Below, piece after piece: positions 36,801 to 43,834 of a stretch of 55,506 nucleotides of DNA. The DNA lies in contig JAIUOM010000011.1 in assembly GCA_020161215.1 (NCBI GenBank), forward strand, positions 1-55,506, written 5' to 3'. The position numbers were made by a program, and so were the translations under genes. Below the pieces are notes generated by a model. That model was not told the DNA's origin and did not search any database. It saw only the letters and a program-made list of their open reading frames with translations. The stretch comes from Pseudomonadota bacterium. GTDB taxonomy: Bacteria > Pseudomonadota > Gammaproteobacteria > Burkholderiales > Burkholderiaceae_C. The first letter of the stretch is position 1. Every line of letters begins with the position of its first letter.

Positions 36801-36886
36801 CGCCGACCCGGGTCGAGGCCCTGTATGCGCCCGAGATGTTCGGCGAGACACCGAACGCCCGCGTGCAGGTCCGGCCGCCACGCTGA
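30890..36886 (+). CDS. Alpha-2-macroglobulin family protein with thioester motif
   Basis: A giant protein of 1998 residues. The N-terminus has a Sec signal peptide with likely cleavage after GAAQA; no good lipobox is seen, so it is probably a soluble periplasmic protein. Macroglobulin domains follow, including the FDRTLLRAGETVSMKH and LYQPGDTARFQVRMPF segments. The alpha-2-macroglobulin core has LLLWQPRLQLDAQGRAEV and LPPLVREGD. The thioester motif CLEQ is at Cys1501-Gln1504 (YPYSCLEQ). Bacterial A2Ms trap attacking proteases by covalent capture in the periplasm and are usually next to pbpC, as here. The final domain ends GVTQLEYTVRLNNIGQFQ. ATG 30890 is chosen ahead of an in-frame start at 30794 that lies inside the terminator. 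Confidence 0.94.
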   Translation: MNISAHAPASVRRSLQLLLGLACAAAGAAQAYTLTALSPQGEVARARQITAKFSEPMVSFGDPKAPAPLTVSCDNAAASRGQGRWTSAREWVYDFEADLPPGVRCRMDAVSGFQSLSGRRQESRSSYQFNTGGPFVQQIFPNRSQRIEEDQAFVLRLNGAATLDSLRANLACVIDGLGERVPIRLIEGEPRAALLKALGMDKDAAPEPLRYVAFHCNRRLTADSRVQIVYGKGVATPSGVANSIERRFAYQVREPFTASLACERENAQADCLPIRPLALRFSAPVPRRLAEQIRLGSDKLQHAPVIEDGTDADALLEAVQFPFPLPERTTFSLSLPADLKDASGRVLANAASFPLKVATGPMPPLAKFAAGAFGIVERFAEGPDGPALTPVTLRYVEPQLPAQALQISQLQPQNDAEIIAWFTRVQRYDAALVPRALAAKELRQPLPKPVGQDTKEMVESRTVSLLAGQPNLRTLELPAPPAGTERPFEVVGIPLQPGFQVLELASRRLGQSLLDAKYGPARTLYVRSSVLVTNLGVHFKLGRGNALAWVTTLDKGQPVADAQVRVSDCRGKEVASARTDAQGIARFTQVPVQAPSCDSADDGFYSDTRQAYFVSARAEVRGVPDMAFTWSSWQRGIEPWRFNVPTSRDPEPDVRAHTVFDRTLLRAGETVSMKHLLRTETDGGFGLPKANPATLVITHVGSGQEYTQPLAWRATATGGRSAESSFAVPRAAKLGVYQVTLRGNGEQAPGPLETGQFRVEEFRLPVLQGRVGPEQKEALVAAVSVPVQVQINYVSGGPATQLPVRVSALTRAKTPYFADYEGFSFNAPRPAQDSGGEGEEEATARQDQRVVADKLPATLDRNGLGKVTIAELKPAPQPRDLLMEASFADPNGEIQTLRGSTTLWPAAVIPAIKTEGWVSAQQQVKLQALALGLNGKPKAGVPLDVRAVARVTTTSRKRMVGGFYTYDNRTDTKDLGTVCTGSSDARGLLVCDVKLSQAGEVELIVTAHDEQARPVQAASSVWVTRQGELWFGGENHDRMDLLPEKKLYQPGDTARFQVRMPFRYATALVAVEREGIVDTQVVELTGADPTITLKVQESWSPNVYVSVLALRGRLREVPWYSFFTWGYKTPRDWWRAFWHESKDYVAPTPLVDLSKPAFRLGLAEIRVGAKAHELAVQVKADQDSYPVRAKARVSIEVKRPDGQPAAGAEVALAAVDQALLELMPNTSWKLLEAMLRRRAWGVETSTAQMEIVGRRHYGRKAVPTGGDGGGKSPTRELFDTLLLWQPRLQLDAQGRAEVEVPLNDALTTFQIVAVADAGTGLFGTGQTSVRATQDLQLISGLPPLVREGDAFRAQLTLRNTTAKPMTVEVSPRATLLELKAQNVDIPAGEAREVFWDVTAPAQLAATRAEALLWEIEARDSAGGARDALKISQRIVPAVPLTVQQATLVQLEGPFHLEVAPPADALPAEGAKRGGLSLALQPRLAEGLPGVRDWFARYPYSCLEQKTSKSIGLRDEALWQQTVAQLPAYLDADGLASYFPPRSGGAELGSDTLSAWLLAATHEASQLNKAFALPDDVRARLIAGLTAFVEGRIERKHWSPRDDLAVRKLAAIEALARHGAAKPAMLSSLAIAPNQWPTSAVIDWINVLRRLPAIAEQPKLLAEAGQILRARLSTQGTRLVFSTEAEDRWWWLMAGGDVNSARLLLTVMADPAWKDDLGRLVAGFIGRQQNGAWNTTTANLWGGLALEQFSRQHESAPVTGTTRATLGAASAAIDWSRVARLKASNPQGLAHAAGGFGAPASPGQLVNNSALLPWGDIRPGAKAALDVGHAGGGKPWLTLQSLAAVELKAPFAAGYQVRKTITPVEQANTALPAGQYSRGDVLRVTLEITAASDMTWVAATDPVPAGATILGSGLGRDSAIATLGAKLSAGVQPIFDERAFEAYRAYYAYLPKGVTQLEYTVRLNNIGQFQLPPTRVEALYAPEMFGETPNARVQVRPPR

Positions 36887-36900
36887 ACCTAGGCGCGGCC

Positions 36901-37530
36901 TCAGCCGGGGGGCGCCGCCGGCGTGCCCGATTCCAGCAGCAGCATGGTCTGGCGGGCCAGCAGCTCCAGCGTGCGGATCTGCACCGGCGTGAGCTGGCGC
37001 GGCACCAGATCGACCACGGCCACCGCGCCCAGCGGCACGCCCTGCGAGGTGGTGAGCGGCACGCCGGCGTACAGGCGCACCCCCGGCGGGCCGGCCACCA
37101 GGGGCAGTCTGGCGGTGCGCGCATCCTGGGTGGCGTCGGGCAGCACCAAGGTGGCGCCGCCGCCGGCAATCACGTACTGGCAAATGGTCTGGTTCAGCGG
37201 CATGGGCGCCGTGTCCACGCCCACGCTGGCCTTCACCCATTGCCGATCGCCGTCCATCAGCGCGATCAGGGCCATCGGCGTCTGGCAGATGCGGGCCGCG
37301 GTTTCCACCACGTACTGGTAGGCGTTGTCGCCGCGCGCGAGCAAGACCGACAGTCGGCGCAGCTCGGATTCGCGCCGCAGGGCGCTCTCATCGAGCGCCA
37401 TCGGCGACGAGCTCAACTCGGCCGGAGCCCAGTCGGTGGGGCGATCGGCGGCCTTATCCACGCCGCCCGGGCGCGCACCGCGCCCGGCCTTGGGCCGGCC
37501 TGGGATGAAACTGCGCTTGCCGATGACCAT
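36901..37530 (-). CDS. GAF domain-containing protein
   Basis: A 209-residue cytoplasmic protein with one GAF domain at about residues 60-195. Typical pieces are AARICQTPMALIALMDGDRQWVKA, the NQTICQYVIAGGG region, LPLVAGPPGVRLYAGVPL and PLGAVAVVDLVPRQLTPVQ. The 50-residue N-terminal extension is basic and of low complexity; an internal start at MALDES (37401) is possible. No output domain is attached, so it may be a small-molecule sensor acting on a partner. It lies in opposite orientation between the A2M and pbpC genes, only 14 bp from the A2M stop. Confidence 0.85.
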   Translation of the reverse strand: MVIGKRSFIPGRPKAGRGARPGGVDKAADRPTDWAPAELSSSPMALDESALRRESELRRLSVLLARGDNAYQYVVETAARICQTPMALIALMDGDRQWVKASVGVDTAPMPLNQTICQYVIAGGGATLVLPDATQDARTARLPLVAGPPGVRLYAGVPLTTSQGVPLGAVAVVDLVPRQLTPVQIRTLELLARQTMLLLESGTPAAPPG

Positions 37531-37663
37531 CGCGTGTTCAGCCGATGATGTCCGTAGTGTGTCCTTATTTCACCATATGTAACTTGTCAGGGGGGAATAT
37601 TCTGTGCCCCCGCCCCTCGACGCCGCATCGGGGCCGCCTCGCCGGCACTGTCAGAATCGGCCC

Positions 37664-39898
37664 ATGCGCGCCTTGACGCTCCGTTTCGCCGCCTTGCTGC
37701 TGGGCCTGGCTGGCGCCTGCACGGCCGCCGCCCAGACCTTCGACGACGTGCGGCGCGAACACCGCCCCTCCGAGCAGACCGTGCTGGACCGCCATGGCGA
37801 GCCGATTCAGCGCCTGCGCACCGACCTCCGCGTGCGGCGCGGCGCCTGGGTGGCGCTGAAAGACGTCTCGCCCGCACTGCGCCAGGCCCTGGTGCTGTCG
37901 GAAGACCGGCGTTTTTACGAACACAGCGGCGTCGACTGGCGCGCCGTGTCGGCCGCCGCCTGGGCCAATTTGTGGAACACCCGCACGCGCGGCGCCTCGA
38001 CCCTGACCATGCAACTGGCCGGCCTGCTGGACGAAGACCTGCGGCTGGGCGCGGGCGGGCGCGATTTGGGCCAGAAAATCGGCCAGGCGGTGATGGCCAC
38101 CCGGCTGGAAAGCCGTTGGCGCAAGGACCAGATCCTGGAGGCCTACCTGAACCTGGTGCCCTTTCGCGGTGAGCTGGTGGGCATCGACGCGCTCTCGCGC
38201 ACCCTGTTCGCCAAGGCCCCGCACGGCCTGCAAGACAGCGAAGCCGCCATCGCCGCCGCCCTGGTGCGCGCGCCCAACGCGCCGGCCGCGCGCGTGGCCG
38301 AGCGCGCCTGCGGCGTGCTGCGCGCCATGCGCCCGCCCAGCGCGGCCACCGACTGCGTGGCCCTGGACATGCTGACCGAAGGCGTGCTGACGCGCCGCGC
38401 CTGGCCGGCCAGCGAGGGCATCGCCCCGCACCTGGCGCGCCGGCTGCTGGCCGAGCGCGGCGCCGACGCCCCCGCCGCCCCCTTGCGCAGCACCCTGGAC
38501 GCCGGCACGCAGCGCCTGGCGCTACAAGTACTGCAGCAACACCTGAAGGAGCTGCGCCGGCAGAACGTGGAAGACGGCGCCATCCTGGTGCTGGACAACC
38601 GCAGCGGCGAGGTGCTGGCCTGGGTCGGCTCCAGCGGCGACTTGAGCCGCGCCGCCGAGGTCGACGCCGTCACCGCGCCGCGCCAGCCGGGCAGCACGCT
38701 GAAGCCCTTTCTGTACGCCCAGGCCCTGGCCGAGCGGCGCCTGACGGCCGCCTCGCTGCTGCACGACTCGCCCGCCTACCTGGCCACCGCCGGCGGGCTG
38801 TACATCCCGCAGAACTACGACCGCCAGTTCAAGGGCTGGGTGTCGGTGCGCACCGCGCTGGCCGCGTCGCTGAACGTGCCGGCGGTGCGCACCCTGATCA
38901 TGGTCTCGCCCGACGCCTTCGCGCGCCAGCTCGGGCGGCTGGGCATCGCACTGCGCGAGGGCGGCGACTACTACGGCTACAGCCTGGCCCTGGGCAGCCC
39001 CGAGGTGACCCTGCTGCAGCTGAGCAACGCCTTCCGCGCCCTGGCCAACGGCGGGCGCCTCAGCCCCGTGCGTTGGGCGCCCGGCGGGCCGCCCCCGGCC
39101 TTCACCCCCGCGCTGGACCCGGGCGCCGCCTTCATCGTCACCGACATCCTCAGCGACGGCAACGCCCGCGCCCGCACCTTCGGCACCGATTCGATCCTCG
39201 CCACGCGCTTCTGGAGCGCGGTCAAGACCGGCACCAGCAAGGACATGCGCGACAACTGGGCGCTGGGGTTTTCCGAGCGCTACACGGTCGGCGTATGGGT
39301 CGGCAACGCCAGCGGCGCCGCCATGTGGGACGTCAGCGGCACCAGCGGCGCGGCGCCGATCTGGGCCGCGCTGATGGCGCACCTGCACGCCGAGCGGCCC
39401 TCGCGCCCGCCGCGCCCACCGGGGGCGCTGCTGCGCCAGGCGGTGCGCTTTGGCGAGCAGCTGGAGGCGGCGCGCGAGGAGTGGTTTCTGCCCGGCACGG
39501 CCCAAGCCTTGTTTGCTATCGATAATGAAGCAAACTGGGACGTATCCACGCCGACTGACGGTCAAAAACACCCCAAATCAGCAACCGCCCACGGGCTGGC
39601 CGTGCCGCCGCGCATCCTGGCCCCGCAGGACGGCACCATCCTGGCGCTGGATCCGGACATCCCGCCCACCCGCCAGCGCCTGGCCCTGCGCGCCGACGCC
39701 GGCGGCGCGGCACCGGCTGGGCTGCGCTGGTGGATCGACGAGCGCGAGATCGGCCGCGGCCCGCAAGCCCGCTGGCTGCCCTGGCCCGGCCGCCACGTCG
39801 TCCGTCTGCGCGATGCCGCGGGCCAGGTGCACGACGAGCGCCGCATCGAGGTGCGCGGGGCCGCGGTGAAACCCGGCGCGAAACCCACCCAACCCTAA
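37664..39898 (+). CDS. pbpC: Penicillin-binding protein 1C
   Basis: A bifunctional peptidoglycan synthase-like protein of 744 residues. A signal anchor or signal peptide is at 5-23. The glycosyltransferase-51 domain shows LSEDRRFYEHSGVDW with Glu80, GASTLTMQLAG, and KIGQAVMATRLE. The transpeptidase domain has SxxK at Ser344 (QPGSTLKPF), the SLN motif (AASLNVPAV) and KTGTS at Lys521. The BiPBP_C domain (about 650-735) is C-terminal. PBP1C pairs with alpha-2-macroglobulin, which is thought to protect a damaged cell wall while PbpC repairs it. An AT-rich stretch at 39511-39575 encodes a linker unlike the rest of the gene. The start is MRALTLRF at 37664. Confidence 0.95.
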   Translation: MRALTLRFAALLLGLAGACTAAAQTFDDVRREHRPSEQTVLDRHGEPIQRLRTDLRVRRGAWVALKDVSPALRQALVLSEDRRFYEHSGVDWRAVSAAAWANLWNTRTRGASTLTMQLAGLLDEDLRLGAGGRDLGQKIGQAVMATRLESRWRKDQILEAYLNLVPFRGELVGIDALSRTLFAKAPHGLQDSEAAIAAALVRAPNAPAARVAERACGVLRAMRPPSAATDCVALDMLTEGVLTRRAWPASEGIAPHLARRLLAERGADAPAAPLRSTLDAGTQRLALQVLQQHLKELRRQNVEDGAILVLDNRSGEVLAWVGSSGDLSRAAEVDAVTAPRQPGSTLKPFLYAQALAERRLTAASLLHDSPAYLATAGGLYIPQNYDRQFKGWVSVRTALAASLNVPAVRTLIMVSPDAFARQLGRLGIALREGGDYYGYSLALGSPEVTLLQLSNAFRALANGGRLSPVRWAPGGPPPAFTPALDPGAAFIVTDILSDGNARARTFGTDSILATRFWSAVKTGTSKDMRDNWALGFSERYTVGVWVGNASGAAMWDVSGTSGAAPIWAALMAHLHAERPSRPPRPPGALLRQAVRFGEQLEAAREEWFLPGTAQALFAIDNEANWDVSTPTDGQKHPKSATAHGLAVPPRILAPQDGTILALDPDIPPTRQRLALRADAGGAAPAGLRWWIDEREIGRGPQARWLPWPGRHVVRLRDAAGQVHDERRIEVRGAAVKPGAKPTQP

Positions 39899-39966
39899 AC
39901 CCCCAGCGTGGCGCCCACCCGCCGGGGTGCCTACACTTGTCCCATCACCAGCAAGGAACACGACAG

Positions 39967-41355
39967 ATGGCGGATTTTGACTTCGACCTCCTGGTCATCG
40001 GCGGCGGCTCGGGCGGCGTGCGCGCCGCGCGCTTCGCGGGCCAGCGCGGCGCGCGCGTGGCGCTGATCGAGCAAGCGCGCATGGGCGGCACCTGCGTCAA
40101 CGTCGGCTGCATCCCGAAAAAACTGTACAGCTACGCCGCCGGCTACGCCGAGAGCTTTGCCGAGGCCCCGGGCTACGGCTGGCAGATCGGCCACCCGCCG
40201 GCGCTGCACTGGGACATCCTGAAAGCCCGGCGCGCCGCCGAGATTCAGCACCTGAACGGCATCTACGAAGGCCTGATGGACGGCGCCCAGGTCACGCTGC
40301 TGCGCGGCCACGGCCGCCTGACCGGCGCGCACGCGGTCGAGCTGAGCAGCGCCACCGGCGAGCGGCGCGCCCTGACCGCGCGCCACATCCTGATCGCCAC
40401 CGGCGGCACACCCTTCGTGCCCGAGTTTCCCGGCCACGAGCTGGCCGTTACCTCCGACGACATGTTCGACCTGCCGGTGTTCCCCAAGCACCTGGTGGTG
40501 CTGGGCGGCGGCTACATCGGCTGCGAGATGGCCAGCATCTTCCACGGCCTGGGCGCGCAAGTCACCGTGCTCTACCGGGGCGAGCAGATCCTGCGCGGCT
40601 TCGACGATGAGGTGCGCGCCTTCACGGCCGAGGAAATGCGCAAGGCCGGCGTCGATATCCGCCTGAACAGCGACGTGGCGCGCCTGGAGGCCACGCCTGA
40701 GGGCGGGCGCCGCCTGACGCTGGAAGACGGCAGCCAGTTGCAGGCCGACGTGGTGCTCTCGGCCACCGGCCGCATGCCCAAGGTGGCCGGCCTGGGCCTG
40801 GAAGCCGTCGGCGTCCGGCAAGGCAAGGGCGGCGTGATCGAAATCGACGACGACTTCCAGACCAACGTGCCCGGCATCTTCGCGGTCGGCGACGTGGTGG
40901 GGCGCAAGACCCTCACGCCGGTGGCGCTGGCCGAGGGCATGGCCCTGGTCGACCACCTGTTCGGCCCGCTGCCCGGCCAGACCGCGCGCCGCATGGACTA
41001 CGCCGACATCCCCACCGCCGTGTTCACCCACCCGCCGATCGGCACCATCGGCCTGACCGAGGAAGAGGCGCGCCAGCGGCACGGCGCCATCCGCGTCTAC
41101 CGGGCCGACTACAAGCCGCTGCGCCACACGCTGTCGGGCCGCGGCGAACGCACCCTGGTCAAGCTGGTCGTGGACGACGCCAGCGACCGCGTGGTGGGCC
41201 TGCACATGGTCGGCGCCGACGCCGGCGAAATCGTGCAGGGCTTTGCCGTGGCCATGAAATGCGGCGCCACCAAGGCCCAGTTCGACGCCACCATCGGGGT
41301 GCACCCGACCAGCGCGGAAGAGTTCGTCACGCTGCGCCAGGTGTCCAGGGCCTGA
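39967..41355 (+). CDS. gor: Glutathione-disulfide reductase
   Basis: A 462-residue flavoprotein that reduces glutathione disulfide with NADPH. The FAD motif is GGGSGGVRAARFAG, the redox-active disulfide is Cys43/Cys48 in GGTCVNVGCIPKKL, the second nucleotide-binding motif is GGGYIGCEMASIFHGLG, followed by the Arg that selects NADPH (YRGEQILRGFD). The C-terminal His-Glu pair is in GVHPTSAEEFVTL. It starts 68 bp after pbpC. The single gene lies between pbpC and the convergent photolyase gene. Confidence 0.95.
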   Translation: MADFDFDLLVIGGGSGGVRAARFAGQRGARVALIEQARMGGTCVNVGCIPKKLYSYAAGYAESFAEAPGYGWQIGHPPALHWDILKARRAAEIQHLNGIYEGLMDGAQVTLLRGHGRLTGAHAVELSSATGERRALTARHILIATGGTPFVPEFPGHELAVTSDDMFDLPVFPKHLVVLGGGYIGCEMASIFHGLGAQVTVLYRGEQILRGFDDEVRAFTAEEMRKAGVDIRLNSDVARLEATPEGGRRLTLEDGSQLQADVVLSATGRMPKVAGLGLEAVGVRQGKGGVIEIDDDFQTNVPGIFAVGDVVGRKTLTPVALAEGMALVDHLFGPLPGQTARRMDYADIPTAVFTHPPIGTIGLTEEEARQRHGAIRVYRADYKPLRHTLSGRGERTLVKLVVDDASDRVVGLHMVGADAGEIVQGFAVAMKCGATKAQFDATIGVHPTSAEEFVTLRQVSRA

Positions 41356-41381
41356 TGGGCCGCAGGTCGGCGCCCATGCAT

Positions 41382-41394
41382 CCTGAGCAGCTAT
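41382..41394. repeat. AGCTAT-type repeat between gor and phr (inverted partner of 42983-42995)
   Basis: CCTGAGCAGCTAT is the exact reverse complement of ATAGCTGCTCAGG at 42983-42995 on the other side of the photolyase gene. It is followed by CGTTAGCGTAGCATTTTGG, forming a small GCTA/TAGC dyad. It may act in the 3' region of the convergent gor/phr pair. Confidence 0.6.
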
Positions 41395-41436
41395 CGTTAG
41401 CGTAGCATTTTGGGGTGCTCGGCGAAGGCACCCGGA

Positions 41437-42957
41437 TCAGGCGCCCGGGCGCCGCACCGCCCCATAGCGGGCCAGCGTGCGCTCACGCGCCGCGTCGTGG
41501 GCCACGATGGGCTCGGCCGGGTAGCCGGCCGGCAGCGTGGCGCGCTCCAACGGGCTGAGCAGGCGCAGATCGTGCAGCGCGGCGCTGGGCAGGTGGGCCA
41601 GCTCGGGCAGCCAGTGGCGGATGAAGCAGCCGTCGGGGTCGAATTTGCGGCTTTGCAGCACCGGGTTGAAGATGCGGAACCACGGTTGGGCGTCGCAGCC
41701 GGTGCTGGCCGCCCATTGCCAGTTGCCGTTGTTGGCCGACAGGTCGAAGTCGTCCAACTGCTCGGCGAAATGCGCCTCGCCACGGCGCCAGTCGATGCCC
41801 AGGTCTTTCACCAGAAAGCTGGCCGCCACCATGCGCAGCCGGTTGTGCATGAAGCCGCTGCTGGCCAACTGGCGCAGGGCGGCGTCCACCAGCGGGTAGC
41901 CGGTGCGGCCCTCGCGCCAGGCCGCCAGGTGGGCCTCGGCCTGGGCGCCCTGCTCCCAGGCGATGGCGTCGTACTCGGGCCGAAACGCGCCGCCGATGGC
42001 GTGCGGAAAATGGGCCATGACCTGGGCAAAGAAATCGCGCCAGATCAACTCGGACAGCCAGGTCGCCGGCCCCGACGCCGCCTGATCGGCCGCGGCCGCG
42101 GCGCCGGGCAGCCGGGCCAGCGCCTGGCGCAACAGGGCGCGCACGCTGACGGTGCCAAAGCGCAGGTGCACGCCCAGGCGGCTGGTGCTGTCCAGGCACG
42201 GCGTGTCGCGCGTGGCGTGGTAGCGCTCCAGGTGCCGCCGCAAAAAATCCTGCAGCGCGGCCTGGGCGCCGGCCTCGCCGGGTTCGGGCAAGGCGGCTTG
42301 CGGGCCGTCCGCCGGGGGCTGAAAACCCAGTTCGGCCAGCGTCGGCATGCCGGTGGGGCCGGGGTACAGCAGCTCGGGCGGCGGTGCGGCCAGCGCGGCG
42401 GCGTGGGGGTCGGTGGCGCGCTCGGCCCAGTCCTCGGGCGCCAGCTGGGCGCGCCAGGCGCGGGCGTAGGGGGTGTACACGGTGTAGGGCGTGCCGGCGC
42501 GGGTCAGCAGCTCGGCGCGCTCGAACACCAGGTGGTCCTTGACGGTGTGCCAGGCCACCTGCCGCGCACCCAGGCGCTGGCGCACGGTGGCGTCGCGGGC
42601 CTGGGCGCTGGGTTCGTCGTCGTGGCTGGCGAACACCGCCTGCACGCCCAGTGCTTCGGCCAGGGCCGGAATATGCTCCCGCGGGCGGCCGTGGCGCACG
42701 ATCAGGCGCACGCCTGCGTGGCCGTGCGCGCGGCCGCGCTCGGCCAGGGTCGCGTCCAGCCGCGCCAGGCTGTCGCGGATGAAGGACACGCGCCGGTCGC
42801 GCCGTGGCAGGGGCGCCAGGATGTCGGTGTCGAACACAAAGGCCAGGTACACCGCCTGGCTGTGCGTCAGCGCCAGGTGCAGCGCGGCGTGGTCGTGCCA
42901 GCGCAGGTCGCGGCGCAGCCAGACCAGGGCACGGGAGATGGCGGGAAGGCGTGACAT
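41437..42957 (-). CDS. phrB: Deoxyribodipyrimidine (CPD) photolyase
   Basis: A 506-residue photolyase that repairs cyclobutane pyrimidine dimers with light. The N-terminal antenna-binding domain begins RALVWLRRDLRWHDHAAL. The FAD-binding part shows TSRLGVHLRFGTVSVR, ELIWRDFFAQVM, WREGRTGYPLVDAALRQL, FMHNRLRMVAASFLVKDL and DFDLSANNGNWQWAASTG. These fit class I CPD photolyases; the Asn in ANNGNWQW is the flavin N5 contact of this class. It stands alone on the minus strand, convergent with gor, and is flanked by inverted 13-nt repeats. Confidence 0.95.
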   Translation of the reverse strand: MSRLPAISRALVWLRRDLRWHDHAALHLALTHSQAVYLAFVFDTDILAPLPRRDRRVSFIRDSLARLDATLAERGRAHGHAGVRLIVRHGRPREHIPALAEALGVQAVFASHDDEPSAQARDATVRQRLGARQVAWHTVKDHLVFERAELLTRAGTPYTVYTPYARAWRAQLAPEDWAERATDPHAAALAAPPPELLYPGPTGMPTLAELGFQPPADGPQAALPEPGEAGAQAALQDFLRRHLERYHATRDTPCLDSTSRLGVHLRFGTVSVRALLRQALARLPGAAAAADQAASGPATWLSELIWRDFFAQVMAHFPHAIGGAFRPEYDAIAWEQGAQAEAHLAAWREGRTGYPLVDAALRQLASSGFMHNRLRMVAASFLVKDLGIDWRRGEAHFAEQLDDFDLSANNGNWQWAASTGCDAQPWFRIFNPVLQSRKFDPDGCFIRHWLPELAHLPSAALHDLRLLSPLERATLPAGYPAEPIVAHDAARERTLARYGAVRRPGA

Positions 42958-42982
42958 CCAGGTGGTATTGACTATGATTTGA

Positions 42983-42995
42983 ATAGCTGCTCAGG
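42983..42995. repeat. AGCTAT-type repeat upstream of phr
   Basis: ATAGCTGCTCAGG lies 25 bp upstream of the photolyase start and is the exact inverse of 41382-41394. The surrounding AATAGCTGCTCAGGCAAT also resembles GATAGCTGCCTGCGCAAT at 11569-11586. The block occupies the promoter region of the photolyase gene. Confidence 0.6.
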
Positions 42996-43023
42996 CAATT
43001 TGGGCACCGACCGAAGCCATTTT

Positions 43024-43602
43024 TCAATCCATTTTTGAATGGAGAGATCGCCAGTAACGCCAGCCGCCCCAGCCCAACATGCCGAGCAGCAAGGCGGCGA
43101 ACAGCGCCTCCTCGATCGGCCGGATGTGCTCCAGCGCCATTTCGGCGGCGTGGCCGAACAGCCACCCGGCACCGGCCACCAGCACGGCCCACAGCACCGC
43201 GCCGAGCAGGTTGAACAGCACGAAGCGCGGCCACGGCAGGCCGGTGGTGCCCAGCAGCACCGGCCCGGCGATGCGCAGGCCGTACATGAAGCGCACGCCG
43301 ACCACGATCCAACTGCCGTAGCGTGTCAGCCCGCGGTCCAGCCGCTCGCGGGCGCGGCCGATCCGCGGCCAGCGCGCCAGCACGCGCGTGCCGTGGCGGC
43401 GCCCGAGCCAGAAGAAGAACATATCGGCCAGCGCGCCCATGCCGGCGCCCAGCGCCATCACCAGGGGCAGGCTCAAGTAGCCGCGCCGCGCGGCGAACCC
43501 GGCCAGCACCAGCAGGGTTTCGCCTTCCAGCAGGCAGCCCAGGGCCACGGCCCAATAGCCGTAGTCGGTCAGAAACTGGGCCAACGGGGTGGTGGCGTGC
43601 AA
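43024..43602 (-). CDS. DedA-family membrane protein (VTT domain)
   Basis: A 192-residue inner-membrane protein with the DedA/VTT pattern: FLTDYGYWAVALGCLLEGE with a membrane-embedded Glu, then GALADMFFFWLGRRHG, the Arg-containing GVRFMYGLRIAGPVLLG, and two or three further helices. DedA proteins are needed for membrane potential, and some flip undecaprenyl phosphate or phosphatidylethanolamine. The ending HSKMD is short. It precedes phr by 66 bp on the same strand but a shared transcript is not certain because a repeat lies between them. Confidence 0.9.
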   Translation of the reverse strand: MHATTPLAQFLTDYGYWAVALGCLLEGETLLVLAGFAARRGYLSLPLVMALGAGMGALADMFFFWLGRRHGTRVLARWPRIGRARERLDRGLTRYGSWIVVGVRFMYGLRIAGPVLLGTTGLPWPRFVLFNLLGAVLWAVLVAGAGWLFGHAAEMALEHIRPIEEALFAALLLGMLGWGGWRYWRSLHSKMD

Positions 43603-43834
43603 GGCGGTGGCGAGGAAGGTGAAAAGCCCGATTGTCGCGGCAGCGGCGGGCCCGGACGGGGGCGGTTCAGGCGGCCCCTGGGCGAGGCGGGAAATTCTGG
43701 TTAAAACCGGTCTTGGTCGGCGTGTAGTCTTCCTGTCTCGCTATCATTTTTAAATTTTTGGCTGCCTTCCGGTCTTGGCCAGCCGCGCGCTGGCGCAGGT
43801 TACGATACCGGTCGAAGGAACGAGGGGACCCGAC

